Assembly: GCA_023375675.1 (NCBI GenBank)
Contig: JALQBC010000066.1
Location: 62,001-126,000 of the forward strand
DNA length: 64,000 nucleotides
Direction: 5' to 3'
Source of the DNA: Cytospora piceicola
Taxonomy: Eukaryota > Ascomycota > Sordariomycetes > Diaporthales > Cytosporaceae
The translations under genes were made by a program, and so were the position numbers. Under the pieces are notes generated by a model. It did no database searches, was not told where the DNA came from, and was given only the letters and a program-made list of their open reading frames with translations. Below are positions 25,863 to 40,000 of the stretch, one piece after another (the first letter of the stretch is position 1; every line of letters starts with the position of its first letter).

Positions 25863-26708
25863 TATTGATTGTGTCTATAGCTTATATATAAAATCAAAAC
25901 TGCCAAGTTGGGTAGCCCATTATATTTTCCTGCATTCGCATGCAGTGAAATGTCCTGCCACATGTGGTGCCCCAGGGGTGCGTTCTCCAGTGAAGTTAAT
26001 AGACCAAGCGCCAAAGTACGGCCCGTTCCGTGTAAGTAAGTGGTCAGGAGACAGTGTAATTATAATGATGACCTTGCCCCTGTTCACCACGTCTTGCATC
26101 TTTGTTATCTTAGTGACCTTCACCAGTTGCACCGGATGAATTTTGCTACCTTATTGATCAGTCAGACCCTCGCACCAGCTGGAACTTCGACCATTTTATG
26201 ATTAAAACTAAAATATCGTGTACTCGCGACCAAGACCCTCAACGATCCCTCACAACCCGCTTAGAAGCATGGAAACATCATCTGGCGAACTGGGCCTCAC
26301 TTTCCAAAGATAAACCCAACGACATACATTTACAGACTATTCCAATGTGGCGACCATTTTCTGCTGACGTTTTACCATGCCACGTACACATGCAGGTGAC
26401 TTCCCCAGGACGCTCAACGACTGACATCTATCATACGCGCAAGATCTCAACATGTGTACGCGGTTGAACCCGAAGATTCTCCGGCTGCAGCCAAGGGCCT
26501 ATCTCTGTGAGCCTCGCCGGAGGGTAGGGGAGACCCGCGGTGAGCTCTGCCGAAGTCGTCCACGGCCTTCGTCTTTCCACCAGCGCGGAATATCTTCCCC
26601 CAGGCCAGGTCTCCTTCGAACATGACTGTCAGGCATCTCATGCTGGAGCTTGCACTCCGTGGAAGTCTCGGCGTAGATGCAACGCCCACTGCGCATCCAG
26701 TGTAAGCA
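25863..26708. other. Spacer, no gene seen
   Basis: Moderately AT-rich on its left, with no supported gene. It probably contains the 3' region of the minus-strand coiled-coil protein gene to the right. Confidence 0.5.
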
Positions 26709-29300
26709 TTACAGATTTTCTCCCTGCCTTGGATGAGGAGGTGGCGTCTTCAGCGCTGTGGGGCCCTGTCGGGGCTGGACAGAAGCTGGCCGTTGAGCTT
26801 GGCCAGTTGGTTTATCAGGCTCGAGCGAACGCAGCGGACTGCTGCCACCTCGAAGGTTAGGTTGGACAAAGATGGTCGTATCGATAGTCGACGTCTCGCT
26901 TGAAGCAGCATGGTCGCGACCTTGGTTTCTAGGCACGGGACAGGAGACCTGCCCAACCATGTCAGCCTCGGGCTGGGCTGCGTGTCTAAGGGCTCTCATC
27001 GCCACCAAGCGCCTTCGAAAATTCACCGCGGCGATGCGGCCATGAGTTTCGACCTTATGGCCACCAGGCTGGCGGTAGTCAGTATATCGAAGGTCTCTGG
27101 CGCTCACCCAGGCATAATGTCTCCCGCCTGGAGGAGCGAATTCCCCTATGGGCGGAACTTGGAAGTTCTCATGGAAGAACAAACAAGGGAACTCGCGCTC
27201 AGAAACACGGGTGCCAGAGCCCTCGAAACTGTCCTTCCATCCGATGATATCCAGTCCATTCCGATCGACCTCGTAGCAGGGTGGGATTGTATGAACGAGA
27301 TTTAGACTTCTCAGGTTGCCGGTGATCCCGATCTCATCCAGTTCCCTGAGAGGAAGTACAGTCGTAAGGTACCAGGTCTTGGATTCTTCCCAGTACGCTT
27401 GATAAAGCTCACCGGCCACAGGTTCCACAACGCCCAAGACTGGCTCGATCTGTCGTTCGTCCTCCGGTACTAACGCATAGCCTTCTTCGTCCGAAGGCAC
27501 ATATTCGCTGTCCTCAGAGTCCGCCTTGTCTTTTGGCATGTTGCCTTCGCCATCTTGTCTACCATGACTGGTGGTAGGTTTCTGATGGCAACTGCCAATC
27601 GAAGTCTGGCGCCGACGATGGCCCAGCTTCCGCTCATACTGGTGCCCTTGCTTGAATGCCTCTTCAAGTGCAGCGTTGTTTCGTCGCGCTTTCTCTTCAC
27701 CACAGTCGACAACTTGAATACCCAACTCCTCGACTGCTCGGTCCCATTTCCCATTGATACTATGCATCTTCCCAGTTAGGTGTTTTGAGGCCCCATTCAC
27801 TGTAAAACAAATCAGGTCGCATGTCTGGCAACGGAGTATGTACCACTTGTCTGACTTGGCAGGGTACTCGATGATCATATAAATGTCCTCGACTCTCCAG
27901 TCTTTTTTCTCGGCATTGACTTCATCGAACAGTATGGTTTTCTTTAACTTCTGCTTCTTTTTCACGGGCCCCTCCGGCTCTGATGAAGGACCTTCACTTC
28001 TGTGGTCGTGTGCACGCTTGCTGGCTTCTGGCGCAGCTTGGGCCTTTCCGTTCAATGGAGTCATAGATCGAAATTCCGGGTGTTCGACATTAAGGCTTTC
28101 TGATTGTGCCTCTTCGGTCGATTGTGGCTTCCTGAGATGATGCTGCAGAGACTGGGTTGGATCGTCCTCCACAGCGAGAGAGGGCGGCGTCGGCGTAGTG
28201 GGATCTGCAGTACTTGGCTCAGGGAATGCCGCTCGCAATAGTCACTTCGTTGCTTGTCACTCACCTCCTCGGTGCGCCGGTCCCAGTTCTGGTCTGAACG
28301 TGTGCCATCTCCCTTGCCGGTCTCTAAACGGCACATTAGCGGATGGGCGTTTGCGATTGCGAAAAAGCGTGACTGACGATGGGGTCTGTGGAGCATTCGC
28401 GGATGGGGCCTTAGCAGCGGTGGTTGGGCAAGGAAGATGAATATGTTGTTTCTGAGAAGGGTCTCCGAACGGGGTTCCTAGGGCTTCGGTTCTGCCTGAG
28501 GAACTTCGATACCTTTCACCTCGGTGTGGTTGCTCGAGGCTCCTCTCTTGGTTTGAAAGAGACCTCGCCGCCGAAGAGCCTTCCGCTGGTGATCCTTGTG
28601 TAGTGTTCTCTTCCAGGCTGAGTCCTTGAGAGATAGGTCGCATACTTGGGGTGGTGTGCTGGAGGCTCTGTTCAATCTTGTCAGCCAAAGTCAAGGCAGA
28701 TCTTAGACATTGACATACACTCTTTGCAGAATATCCTTGGCCTCTCTGTCGCTTGAATTCCTTGAGCCTTGCTATGTATCGCTGATCTTCCTCCTCCACC
28801 GCAGCGGTGTGTTCTGCTAGACACCTTGAACCCCATTGACCCAAATCGTCGATCTTCTTTTGGAGTCTTGTCGTTTTGTTCTCAAATTCGCGGTCCAGCT
28901 CTTTCAGCCGTTTTTTATGTTCCCTTCTCATCCGTTGGAATGCCTCGAACAGTTTTGTCTCTTCGGATTCCATGTCCTCAATGGTGGGTTTGTGCTCCGA
29001 CCGCATCCCCAGGCCACTTAGTCGTCTGTTTGCCTTCAACTCTGCGTGATATCGTCGGCCTTCATCCTCGACTGCGACAGTGTATCCTTTGCGATACTCT
29101 TCACGCTGATTCTTCAGCTGGTCATCCACTTCTTGCTTCCCACGTTGAATCCGCCTCTGTTCTCTGTCCAAGCTGCGTTTCAGTTCATCTTTGCGTCGTT
29201 CATGTTCTGTCTTGATAGCTTGGTATGATTCATATCGGCTCACTGAGTCAGCCTCTAGGTCCTCGTTGCTGGGCGAGTGCACCCGCTCCGCGTAGTCCAT
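26709..29300 (-). CDS. Coiled-coil protein with zinc-finger-like motif
   Basis: Two exons: 29,300-28,265 and 28,204-26,709. The 60-bp intron has donor GTGAGT and acceptor CTGCAG and joins in phase, giving 843 aa. The ATG at 29,300 (MDYAERVHS) is chosen; the open frame extends 5' without another ATG. The first 190 residues are highly charged and likely coiled coil. They are followed by a Ser/Pro/Gln-rich disordered part, a basic nuclear-localisation-like KKKQKLKK segment, and a Cys2His2-like motif around residues 471-493 (C-x2-C ... H-x5-H). A globular C-terminal region contains GELYQAYWEESKTWYLTTVLP and PPIGEFAPPGG segments. No named family is recognised; a nuclear role is inference only. Confidence 0.7.
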
Positions 29301-31011
29301 ATGGCGCGAAATGTCGACCAAAACCAGGCCGTTACGTAGACTGGCAGTGAAATAGATTGTGCGAGGGTGTCCTCAAACTGTTGGACTTACAATATCGATT
29401 TGTTTGTGGGCTACAAGACTCCAAATAAAGGATGACGAGAGCAGAAAGCATAGAAGGGAACATGAAGTGGTTGGAAGGATACTACAAACGCAAGTCTTCA
29501 ACTTGAACAAGTCCTCCAACGGTGTGTCTTCTGACGTATCATATTTGAATCACGGTTACATACATGATCTCAAATTACTATTCCTCGGGCCTGAGCCAAG
29601 ACGCTTTTCAGAATCCTAACGCACACTCGGTTACTAACCTCTTTATTACCTGGCCGGCAGTGTATCAAACAGGCGAAGTAAGTGTTGAGGAAACGCGGTC
29701 TGCGCTGCTTTGTCGTAATCTACCCCATCCTGCCCTCCTTCCTCCAGGCCTCCCTGACCCCCTTGACTCCATCACAAGCTATTATCACTACCTTAGTATG
29801 TTCTTGATCCGGCCAAAGCATATGACATGTTCCGACTCAAGGTACGACAACAAATTGAAGTGATCCATATCTCGCGTCTTGACGGAGGAGTCTGTCCGTT
29901 GGATGTCCCTGGACCACCTCCTCTCAGCTCTTTGTCTGCTTGTCTCATTCCCGCCACTCCTCTCCTTCTCCCAATGGTGATCATCGGCCTGGTCCCTGAA
30001 ACATTACAGGGTTGTTGGCAAACATTGCTGCAACCAAGCAACGATCCTGCATTGCATATACGAGTAGATATAGCAGGCAATTATTGATTCAATGCGGTTC
30101 ACTGCTCTGAACATTACGGGCACACTCCAGATGTCCCAAGTTATTTAGACAGCTTTTAGCTACTGGATACTCAACATAGGCCAGCAAGCTTGATAGCTAG
30201 ATACTCAAGTCTAGCACCTTCGTTATGTATATGTGTCTACTCTCCAACCGAGCTTAGCTGGAAGCACGCCCATCACCGGTACTACTGGAGGGCAAAAGCA
30301 TTGACACTTGAAGTCTGGATTCCAATTCGGCTTGTCCCCTAGATTCCAGAGGCTGTTTTGATGATGGATACACCTGGAGGAGAAGGTCTGAAGCACACTT
30401 GCCTTGTCCTGCTTCGTCAAACCTCATCATCCGTGACGATGTAATTGGCATACTTTGAGTTCAAAACACTGGGGTAACCCAAATTATCTGTTTAGCCGCG
30501 ATGAGAGTATGGTCACCGTGAAGAAAACCAGGTCTATAATCAACTGGTAAAGGAGTCTGGTTCGGTAGAGCGAAATCACCCCAAAACTCCCCTAACCCTG
30601 CGGCTCACGCCCCTGTCTCAGCACTCCAACCGTATTCCCAACCCCACCTTTGAAGATTCCAAGGTTGAGGACCCTGGAAGCTTGCAAGGTTCTAGGCCTG
30701 CACGCAAACTTTGGGGCGGAAATTGAGCCGCATTTGGGCATTTCATCAACGTTAACCTTCCCCGCCACCAACCTCCCACGTCTGCCGCCAGATCGGCCAC
30801 CGCGACTCTATTGACAACAAGCCAACGGTGACGCGACTGGCGCAGAGAATAGCAAGTGCGACGAACAGTTTTTGAAACAGAAGCGACCATCCTACTTCGT
30901 CCCACCGACCACTGCTTTGCCGACATCGAGCCTAAGCTGCACAAGCTTCAGTACAGCCACGGAAACCGCACCCACGATCCACAACTGTCGACGACAGAAC
31001 ACATCGCAGCC
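29301..31011. other. Divergent promoter region, no gene seen
   Basis: This is the upstream region shared by the minus-strand coiled-coil gene and the plus-strand casein kinase subunit gene. Reading frames are short. The last 150 bp before 31,012 are CA/CT-rich, typical of a fungal leader. Confidence 0.5.
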
Positions 31012-32145
31012 ATGGAGGACTATGTTTCCGAGAGCGAGAGCGACTATACCAGCTACTGGCGTGATTGGGTAAGTCAATCATACATCCACCTCTTGTCAAA
31101 GCGACGTTGTGACAAACCCGTTTTGTTTCCCTTGTTGCGATTCATCGCATGCACTGCGATGGGACAAACACCCCACCACACACAGTACCATCCCAATTCG
31201 TTTTTTGCCCTGCACCTTTCTCAATACAACCCCTTCAACTCTCAGTGTGGATTTATATGAGACTGTTATCATGGAGCCAAACAAGAAAGCAAGAACGTCG
31301 GGACTGACACGCTACTATCTTGACCAGTTCATCTCCTCCCGAGGCAACGAATACTTTTGCGAGATCGACGAGGAATACCTGACTGATAGATTCAATCTGA
31401 CGGGTCTGAACACCGAGGTTCAGTACTACCAGTATGCTCTCGACCTGATCACCGATGTTTTCGACCTCGATTGCGACGATGCGATGCGCGAGGCCATCGA
31501 GAAGTCCGCACGTCACCTGTACGGCCTTGTCCATGCTCGTTACACCGTCACTACTAGAGGTCTGGCGAAAATGGTACGTCTATATGTCGACCGTACTGAA
31601 CTGGCACGTTGAATTGACTCGATGGTAAATAGCTCGAGAAGTACAAAAAGGCCGACTTTGGGAAGTGCCCGCGCGTCCACTGCAACTCGCATCCCCTACT
31701 GCCCGTGGGCCTGACCGATGTTCCCAACCAGAAGCCTGTCAAGCTCTGGTGCGCTCGCTGCGAGGACATCTACAACCCCAAGTCCAGTCGCCACGCTACC
31801 ATCGATGGCGCCTACTTCGGCACGTCGTTCGCTCAGATCCTGTTCCAGGTCTACCCCTCCTTGACGCCCACCAAGTCCACCGAGCGTCATGTCCCCCGCT
31901 GCTACGGCTTCAAGGTCCATGCACCCGCGGCTCTGGAGCGCTGGCAGGTAGAGGAGCGCGAGAAGATGCGGCGCCGTCTTAAGCGTCAGGAGATCGAGCC
32001 TGGCTTCAAGGATGATGGCGAGGTCGAGGACGATGATGACGACGACGATGACGACGATGACGAGGAGGTTGAGTTTCAGGAGGGTGGTGCTGCCGGTGCT
32101 GCCACTGCCGGTGTTGAGGCTGGTAGTCAGGGTGTGGTGGTCTAG
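31012..32145 (+). CDS. Casein kinase II regulatory (beta) subunit
   Basis: Three exons: 31,012-31,068, 31,328-31,573 and 31,633-32,145, total 271 aa. Intron 1 is 259 bp (donor GTAAGT, acceptor CTTGACCAG) and intron 2 is 59 bp (GTACGT, AATAG). The beta subunit tetramerises CK2 and directs its substrates. Evidence is the acidic serine-rich N-terminus (MEDYVSESESDYTSYW), the FISSRGNEYFCEIDEEYLTD region, and the LYGLVHARY segment. The zinc site follows as C-x4-C (CPRVHC) and C-x2-C (CARC), then the family signature PKSSRHATIDGAYFGTSF. The C-terminal tail carries an unbroken run of 11 Asp residues followed by Glu and Gly/Ala-rich sequence. The acceptor choice for exon 2 rests on continuity of the conserved domain; a longer exon 2 would add about 30 unrelated residues. 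Confidence 0.95.
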
Positions 32146-34066
32146 ACTTCACCTCTGCCGTACTCGGATTTCCCTCGCCCCTTACCTCAGAAGGCGTTTT
32201 CGACCGCATCTCATGGCAAGAGGGTGAAACTTTGAATTGAACTTGGCGTTATGGGAGGGTTACGGTTCATGACAATACCTCAATGCATGGCAGGGTAGGC
32301 AGTTTACGGTTGTGCTTCAGGTTAGGCATCATGGTTGCCTCATCCATACCAGGTACATAATACGAGAGTTGTGCCTATTATGATGAGTCCGCCCCATTGC
32401 TACCAACGACTGTCCTGATTGATTATACGGAGAGGTGGATGAAAAGAGATGCAAGGCGAGTAACTTGAAGGTGAATAAACTGTAGTAGTATGCGAAAGCT
32501 GGGCAAGATCATCTAGATACATTGTCCGGAACAAGGTTCCCTCCTTAACGTCCAGGGCTCCATTCTCCTATAGATTCCTTTCGGCTTCTTCTCTACTGCC
32601 GTTGGCGCGAAGCAGTCAGCAGCACCACGAGACTACAATACAAGAAGTAGAGGCACAGTCGCAATAGAGAAGGCCATTATGTCATCATCATATGGTTGAC
32701 ATATCCTGTTATCGCACACTCCTTGCTTAGACGTAGTTGAGTTGATGAGTGTGGTAGAGTCTCTACCCCTACTCTCTGATAGCCGAAGGGTTTAACCCTG
32801 AGCCAGGTATTTACGGCTGCGCCACTCGGGTGATAATCTTCACTTGCGAACTGTAGCCGTCGTTTCAGGATTGAATTTAGACTTCCAAACGCTCGCATGT
32901 ACAAGACTCTAATACGGACTGGACTGCAAGACCCCGAGATGCCTAGGTAGTGAGGGCTTGAACGTGTCTTCTTCAGGATTCGTACTCGCCGACTCCTCGG
33001 CTCTCGGAGCACGCTGAGATTGAGCAAGATTGGAAATTACGGAACGACCAAGATTATTACATGAGCGGATGCCGGGATTCTGACTGAGGTGGAATACGGG
33101 GGGATACTGTGTAGAGAAATCGAAGACGACTACTACGCGCGTATGCGTACGGCCTGCCTTTAAGTACCTAGGTAACCTAAACCCACTCTCACTTTTGTTA
33201 TTCATAGGTCGGGGTCGTGATTCGAGACAGGATTATAGGCAGATAGGCATCCATCAGTATTATTTCCACGGCAATGAGGCCATCACCAGGCAATATGGAC
33301 CAAGGTTGGGGAGGGAACCCACGCCATTCAAGGTTCCAAGTTGGTGGTTCAACTGATTAATCTAAGCGGGCCCCCACGTCTGCAGGGGTTTTACTGGCAA
33401 CTTTTACTGGGCACCAAGCCTGAGTGGCCTATTGGCGAAAATCTGACACGCGGATGTACCTGATACAGCACGGACCCACTGAGCGGCAGCCAGTCCTTGC
33501 AGGGGATACGAGATGTACAAGGTGCAAGGTGCAGCAAGTGGGAAGCCCTTCTCCAAGGGATGGATGATGGACGACAATTCCATGTGAAGGGGGACCTTGC
33601 ACTTTCATAGCTCTAAAACCAAAAGTTACGAATCAATCAACCAATCCGTCCCTCAATTCGAAGATCAAACACCCATCAGCGATAAAGACGTCGTGCATCG
33701 TCCTCCATACCATCGCGCTCTACCAATACGATAGACCAAAGTCGTAAACTCCCAGCTACCACTACCACTGTCTGGCGTTGAAACGCCCTCGACTAGATAA
33801 CACGACAACTACACATCAACACCAACAACCACCGCCCACCGAAAACGACGACGCTCGTGACTGCGCAGCTACTGCCCGTCATTTCCCTAACAGATTGGCT
33901 CTGTCCTCAGGCCATGCTCGTAGCTTGATTGCGACATCCAGCCAACTGAGGGCGCTGAAGGCGCATCTTGTGTCCGTGATTTACCATTCTATGCCACTGT
34001 AGTCATCAAAACCATACGAGTCCTGACGACGACACTTCTTCGCGGCGACCTGCCGCGACCGGCACG
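32146..34066. other. Spacer between CK2 beta and CCH1
   Basis: No gene is supported. A TACCTAGGTA-type site occurs near 33,165. The last 250 bp before 34,067 form a CA/CT-rich leader for CCH1 with ACTACCACTACCACTG-like repeats. Confidence 0.5.
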
Positions 34067-37000
34067 ATGGCGGATCAGTCGAATGACCCTCCCAAGAATG
34101 GAAACCGAGCCCCTCCGCCCCCGCCAATACTTCTAACAACCCTCGACTCTTCATCCGGCGAATCTGAGAACGCATCTGGAGGAGAAGGACGATTACTTGG
34201 GGCTGATGCAGAGGATGCTAGGTCACGATACGAGACTCTGTCGCCGACGACGGCACAGATGGCTGCAAATCTACCTGGGATCTCGACATACTGGGACAAC
34301 CCTTACCAGCAACAACAGCAACAGCCGCGACAACAACAAGGACTAAGCATCGATCCGGAGTCGCCAATGGATCCCGCTTTCCAGTATGCCATCCCGCCAG
34401 ACTTCTCGCAACCTACGACGCCGCAACAACATCCACGTGCGCTTTCAGAGATAAACGCGACCCCGAATGCCGCCTACGAGGTACCATCCTACTTCGCCGA
34501 GCGGAACCCCCAAGACTCGGACCGCGTACCTCTGACACAGACAGCCCAGCCAATCGACGGGCTTAGTGTTTCCGGTGAATCCCAGGCGAGGGATAGTTTC
34601 CAGACGGTCCGGGATCTTGATGCAGGCCCAAGCCAGGTTCGCAACGAGGACAGGCTGGGCTATGACTTGGAGTCCGGGATCGGGTCCAGGAAGCACAGGA
34701 GTTTCGGCAAGACCTTGACGCCAGATGGGAGCCGGCGATCCAAATCACCCTCATCCGGTGCCTTCTTGAAAGCGGGTTCGATTGTGCGCGCCATGTCCCA
34801 GCGTGTGGTGAACATCAGTGGTGAGGGTGAGGTCCTGGAAAACCAGAAACGTCGCGAGCGATCAAGCGAGCGATCAAGGTCACCGAGCAAAGATGCCGCC
34901 ACGCGTGAATCTGCCCCATCGATGCCTGACCTCACAGACACCTCCTACCCGTCGCAGCTCTATCAAAATCAGAGTCCAGTCGAGAAACATGGGCAAACCG
35001 AATACATATTCCCCTCGGATCCCGGCCCCCTCTCTCCTGTGCCGGGGATGCAGGGGCGTATGCCAAATCCCTTGAAGGGAAAGTCATTAGGGATATTCTC
35101 ACCGGATAATGCTATACGGACATGGCTATGTGATATCCTGGTCCAGCCGTGGACGGAGCCTTTAATTCTCATTCTGATCGTGCTTCAAACGGTCCTCCTC
35201 TGTGTCGAAGCCGCGCCGAATGTGTTTGAGCATGGCGATGGCAGACCAGATCGATGGGGTAAGACCCCGATCGACTGGACCATTTTCATTCTGTTTGTCA
35301 TCTACACTATCGAGATTACTGCCAGGATCATCGTCTCTGGCTTCATACTCAACGCACCCGAATTCAGCACTATAGATCGAAAGAAGGGTGTGAGGGCTGC
35401 CGTTGTGGACAGGTACCGGACGGCCTTCCAGCCTCAAAGACAGAAATCGGTCAAGAAGCCGCCACAAGATTATGGCCCGACGACTTTCCAACGCTCTGTC
35501 ACCTTCCTCGGTGGCACTCCGCGACCGAAGACGTTAGAAGAGCAGCAGAGATACCAGCTGGCACGGAGAGCCTTCTTGCGACATGGCTTCAACCGACTCG
35601 ATTTTGTGGCGGTAGTGTCGTTTTGGATATCCTTTGTGATTGGTATCTCGGGTCTGGAGAAAGAACACCATCTCTACGTCTTCAGAATGCTTAGCTGTCT
35701 CCGTATCTTGAGACTTCTGGCTTTGACGAAGGGCAATGCCGTATGTTATCATCTCATTATGGCGGATGTTAAAATACTAACAACGGAAATAGGTCATTCT
35801 TCGAAGCTTGAAGAGAGCAGCTCCATTGCTCCTTCGGGTCTCGTTCCTGATCGGCTTCTTCTGGCTAATATTTGCCATTATTGGTGTGCAAAGCTTCAAG
35901 TCCAGTTTTAAACGACAATGCATCTGGATCGACCCTGATGACCCACTCAACATTACTTCGGCATATATAAACGATTTTCAATTCTGTGGTGGCTACAAAA
36001 ACGACAGCACTGGCCATGATATGCCATGGGTCATTGCTGAACCACCAGACAATTTGGCTAATCTCAACCCCGGCACACACACCGCTAAGGGCTACATATG
36101 TCCTCGAGGTTCACTTTGTCTCCAAAACGCAAATCCGTACAACGACACTTTTCATTTCGACGATATCCTCCATTCACTGGAGTTGGTCTTTGTCGTTATG
36201 AGTGCGAATACATTCTCGGACCTCATGTACTACACGATCGACTCGGACTATACACCATCAGCACTCTTCTTCGGTGCCGGGATCATGATCATGTTACTCT
36301 GGCTGGTGAACTTGCTTATTGCGGTCATCACCTCGTCATTCCAGGTCATCCGTGAAGAGAGTAAGGCCAGTGCCTTCACAGATACCGAGGACAAATTCAT
36401 ACCGGCCGCGGCTGAGGAGCCGCCGAAACGAGTCACGGCCTTGCAGAAGATGTACTCCAAGTCGACCACGTTTTGGGTTCTCTGTATCTCATTCGACTTA
36501 CTCGCTCAGGCATGCAAAAGCGCTAGGATGTCAGACGATCGCAAGGAGTTCATCGAGAACGTCGAGATCGTAATCACGCTTCTCCTTGATCTCGAAATCG
36601 GCATACGGCTCATCGCAAACTTCAGACGTTTCTTCCGTAGCAAACGAAACCTGGTCGATCTTGTGCTTGCTGTTGTCACGTCTGTCATCCTTTTCCCCCC
36701 GATCCACAATGCAGACGAGGTTTACGCCTGGTTGTCGGTCTTCCAAATCATGAGGGTCTACCGCGTCGTCCTTGCGGTTCCGATGACGAGAGATCTTATT
36801 TACATGGTACTAGGTGATGCGACAGGTATCAGCAACCTTATGCTGTTTGTCTACTTGATTACACTCCTTATGGCTATCTTCGCGTCGCAGCTCTTCCGCG
36901 GTGAAATACCGCTTACGGACGACGGCGGAGACAATATCTACATCAACTTTTCCACCATATGGAACTCCTTCCTGGGCATGTACCAGGTTCTATCTAGCGA

Positions 37001-40000
37001 AAACTGGACGACAATTTTGTATACTGTCACCTCTTACACGACAGCATGGCATACGTCATGGATTGGGGCCATGTTCCTGGTTGGATGGTTCATCCTGGCC
37101 TTCTTCATTCTCGTCAATATGTTCATTGCTGTCATTCAGGAAAACTTCGACGTTGGCGAGGATGTGAAGCGACTTGAGCAAGTCCGGGCATTCTTGCAGA
37201 GAAAGGAACTCGGCGGCAGTTCTAGTAACCTGGCCTTGTCGACTATCTTCTCTCTAGGAAAGACGCGAAAGCAAAAAGACCCTCTTGACTATGGCCCGGC
37301 CATGATGGAGATGTTGTTGAAGGAGGCGGTAGTCCGCGACTTCCTCGATGACGTCGACCCTTTGCACGAGGCACCCCCCGCCGGCAGCGAATCGCCACCG
37401 GAAGCGAACGACACGGCAGCTGGGAATGTAAAACCTGGATTGATGTCCAAATTATGGGGGAAAACTGTTGTGGCATTCAGTAGCAAGGATCCCAACCCAT
37501 TTTACTCGAATATCAATACCAAAGCCCGCAACGAAACGTCGGATCCACGTCAAATGGCCCGTCAAGCTGTCTCGGCCACCGCTGAGCGACGCAAGGCTCA
37601 ACGAGCATACCTTGCACGTCATCCGATGTACAACAAGTCCTTGTTCATCTTCTCCCCGCGGAATCCAATCCGACGCTTGTGTCAGAGACTGGTCGGTCCT
37701 GGTCGAGGAACCGAGCGTTTTGACGGCGTTGAACCTCACAAGATTGCGTGGTACACATTTTCAGCTTTCATCTACGCTGCTATCGTCGCCATGGTGGTCC
37801 TGGCTTGCGTCACCACGCCGCTCTACCAGAAGGAATACTTTCAAACCCACGTCTTCAGCGTCAAGAACTGGTTTGTCTGGACTGACATGGCCTTCGCGAC
37901 CGTCTTCAGCATTGAAGCGATCATAAAGGTCATCGCAGACGGCTTTTTCTGGACTCCCAACGCGTACTTCCGCAGCTCCTGGGGAATCATCGATGCCGTA
38001 GTTCTCGTCACTCTGTGGATTAACGTGATCACTCTGTTCACCAATGACGGCGCCGTATCTCGGGCTGTTGGTGCTTTCAAAGCGCTGAGAGCCCTACGGT
38101 TGCTGAACGTGAGCGACAGTGCGAGGGAAACCTTCCACTCCTTGATCGTCATCGGATGGTGGAAGATTGCCAGTGCGGCCTTTGTGTCCTTGTCTTTGAT
38201 CCTTCCATTCGCCATCTACGGGACCAACTTGTTCATGGGCAAAATGGTGACCTGCAACGATGCAGACGCAGGAGACTACCTCTTCGATTGTTTCGGCGAG
38301 TACAACAGCACACCGTACAACTGGGATGTACTCGCTCCTCGTGTCGCGGACAACCCTTACTACAGCTTTGACGATTTTGGCTCTTCACTCTTCATTCTCT
38401 TCCAGATTGTAAGTCAAGAAGGCTGGGTCGATGTGTCGTTCGCGGCACAAGCCATCACTGGAATCGGCAAGCAGCCAAAGTTTGGGGTTTCAGAGGGTTA
38501 TGCCGTCTTCTTCGTGATATACAACCTCTTGGGAACAGTCTTCGTGCTCACGCTGTTCATCTCGGTTTTCATGCGTAATTACACTGAGCAGACTGGCGTG
38601 GCGTACCTGACGGCAGAGCAGCGTTCTTGGCTCGAGTTGCGCAAGCTTTTGCGCCAAATCTCCCCCTCCAAGACGTCTTATGATGACTCGAAGCAGAAGT
38701 GGAAGAAATGGTGCCACAAGCGTGCAATTGAGAAGAAGGGCAAGTGGTATACCACTATCACGATTGTCCTTGTGCTCCACTTGTTACTGCTGCTCGTCGA
38801 ATACTATGATGAGCCTGACTGGTGGACAGTCACTAGAGACGGGCTGTTCTTCCTTTTCACGCTGATCTACTTGGCCAATTCCGGTATTCGAATCATTGGT
38901 TTGGGCTGGCCGCGCTTCAGAAAGAGTTCATGGGACATGTACTCGCTGATCGTCGTATCTGGCGCTTTCGCGACCACGATCTTATTTTTCACCCGGCCAA
39001 ACGTGGGCGCGTTCATACAGCTGCACAAGTTCTTCCTTGTTGCCGTCGTCTTCCTCCTTATTCCCCGCAATGACGCCCTGGATCAGCTTTTCAAGACTGC
39101 GGCGGCCAGTCTGACAACCATTGGTAACTTGCTGGCGACATGGCTGGTCTTCTTCCTGGTCTTCGCCATTGCCTTGACACAGACGTTCAGCTTGACCCGA
39201 TTCGGTGGCTCAGAAAGCACCACCATCAATTTCCGTACGGTCCCCCACGCGCTCCTCCTGCTGTTCCGCATGTCAGTAGGCGAGGGCTGGAACCAGATCA
39301 TGGAGGACTTTGCGAGCATCAAGCCGCCGCTATGCGTTGAGAACGAAAACTTCTACTATAGCGACTGTGGAAGCACTTCGTGGGCCAGAGTGCTGTTTAT
39401 ATTGTGGAATATCCTCAGCATGTATATTTTTGTCAACTTGTTCGTGTCACTGATCTACGAGAGTTTCTCGTATGTGTATCAGCGCTCGAGCGGGCTGGCC
39501 GCGGTGGACCGAGAAGAACTTCGCCGGTTCAAAGAGGCGTGGAGGTCCGTGGACCCCCACGGCACGGGCTACATCAGCAAGGACACCTTCCCACGGCTTC
39601 TGGGAGAATTGTCGGGTGTATTTGAGATGCGCATCTACCCCCCTGAGGACTCGGTCCGCCAGGTTCTGGATGATGTCCGGGAGGAGCGACCGTCGTCGAG
39701 GCATGCCTCGATCTCTACGGCGAACCAGCACGGTCACGTCAATCTGCACAGGTTGAATCGCAGGCTTGACGAAATCGATATCAAGGCTGTGCAGGAACGA
39801 CGTCGGCGGTATAACATATTCTACGAGGAGGTCATGATTTCGGCGGATCCGGACAAGGGCATCTCATTCACGACTGTGCTTATGATCCTGGCCCACTACA
39901 ACATCATCAACGACAGCAAGAGTCTTCGGTAAGCTGCGCAGGGCGTGCAACACCATGACTTTGAATCTATGCTAATAGACCGATAGGCTCGAAGAATTTT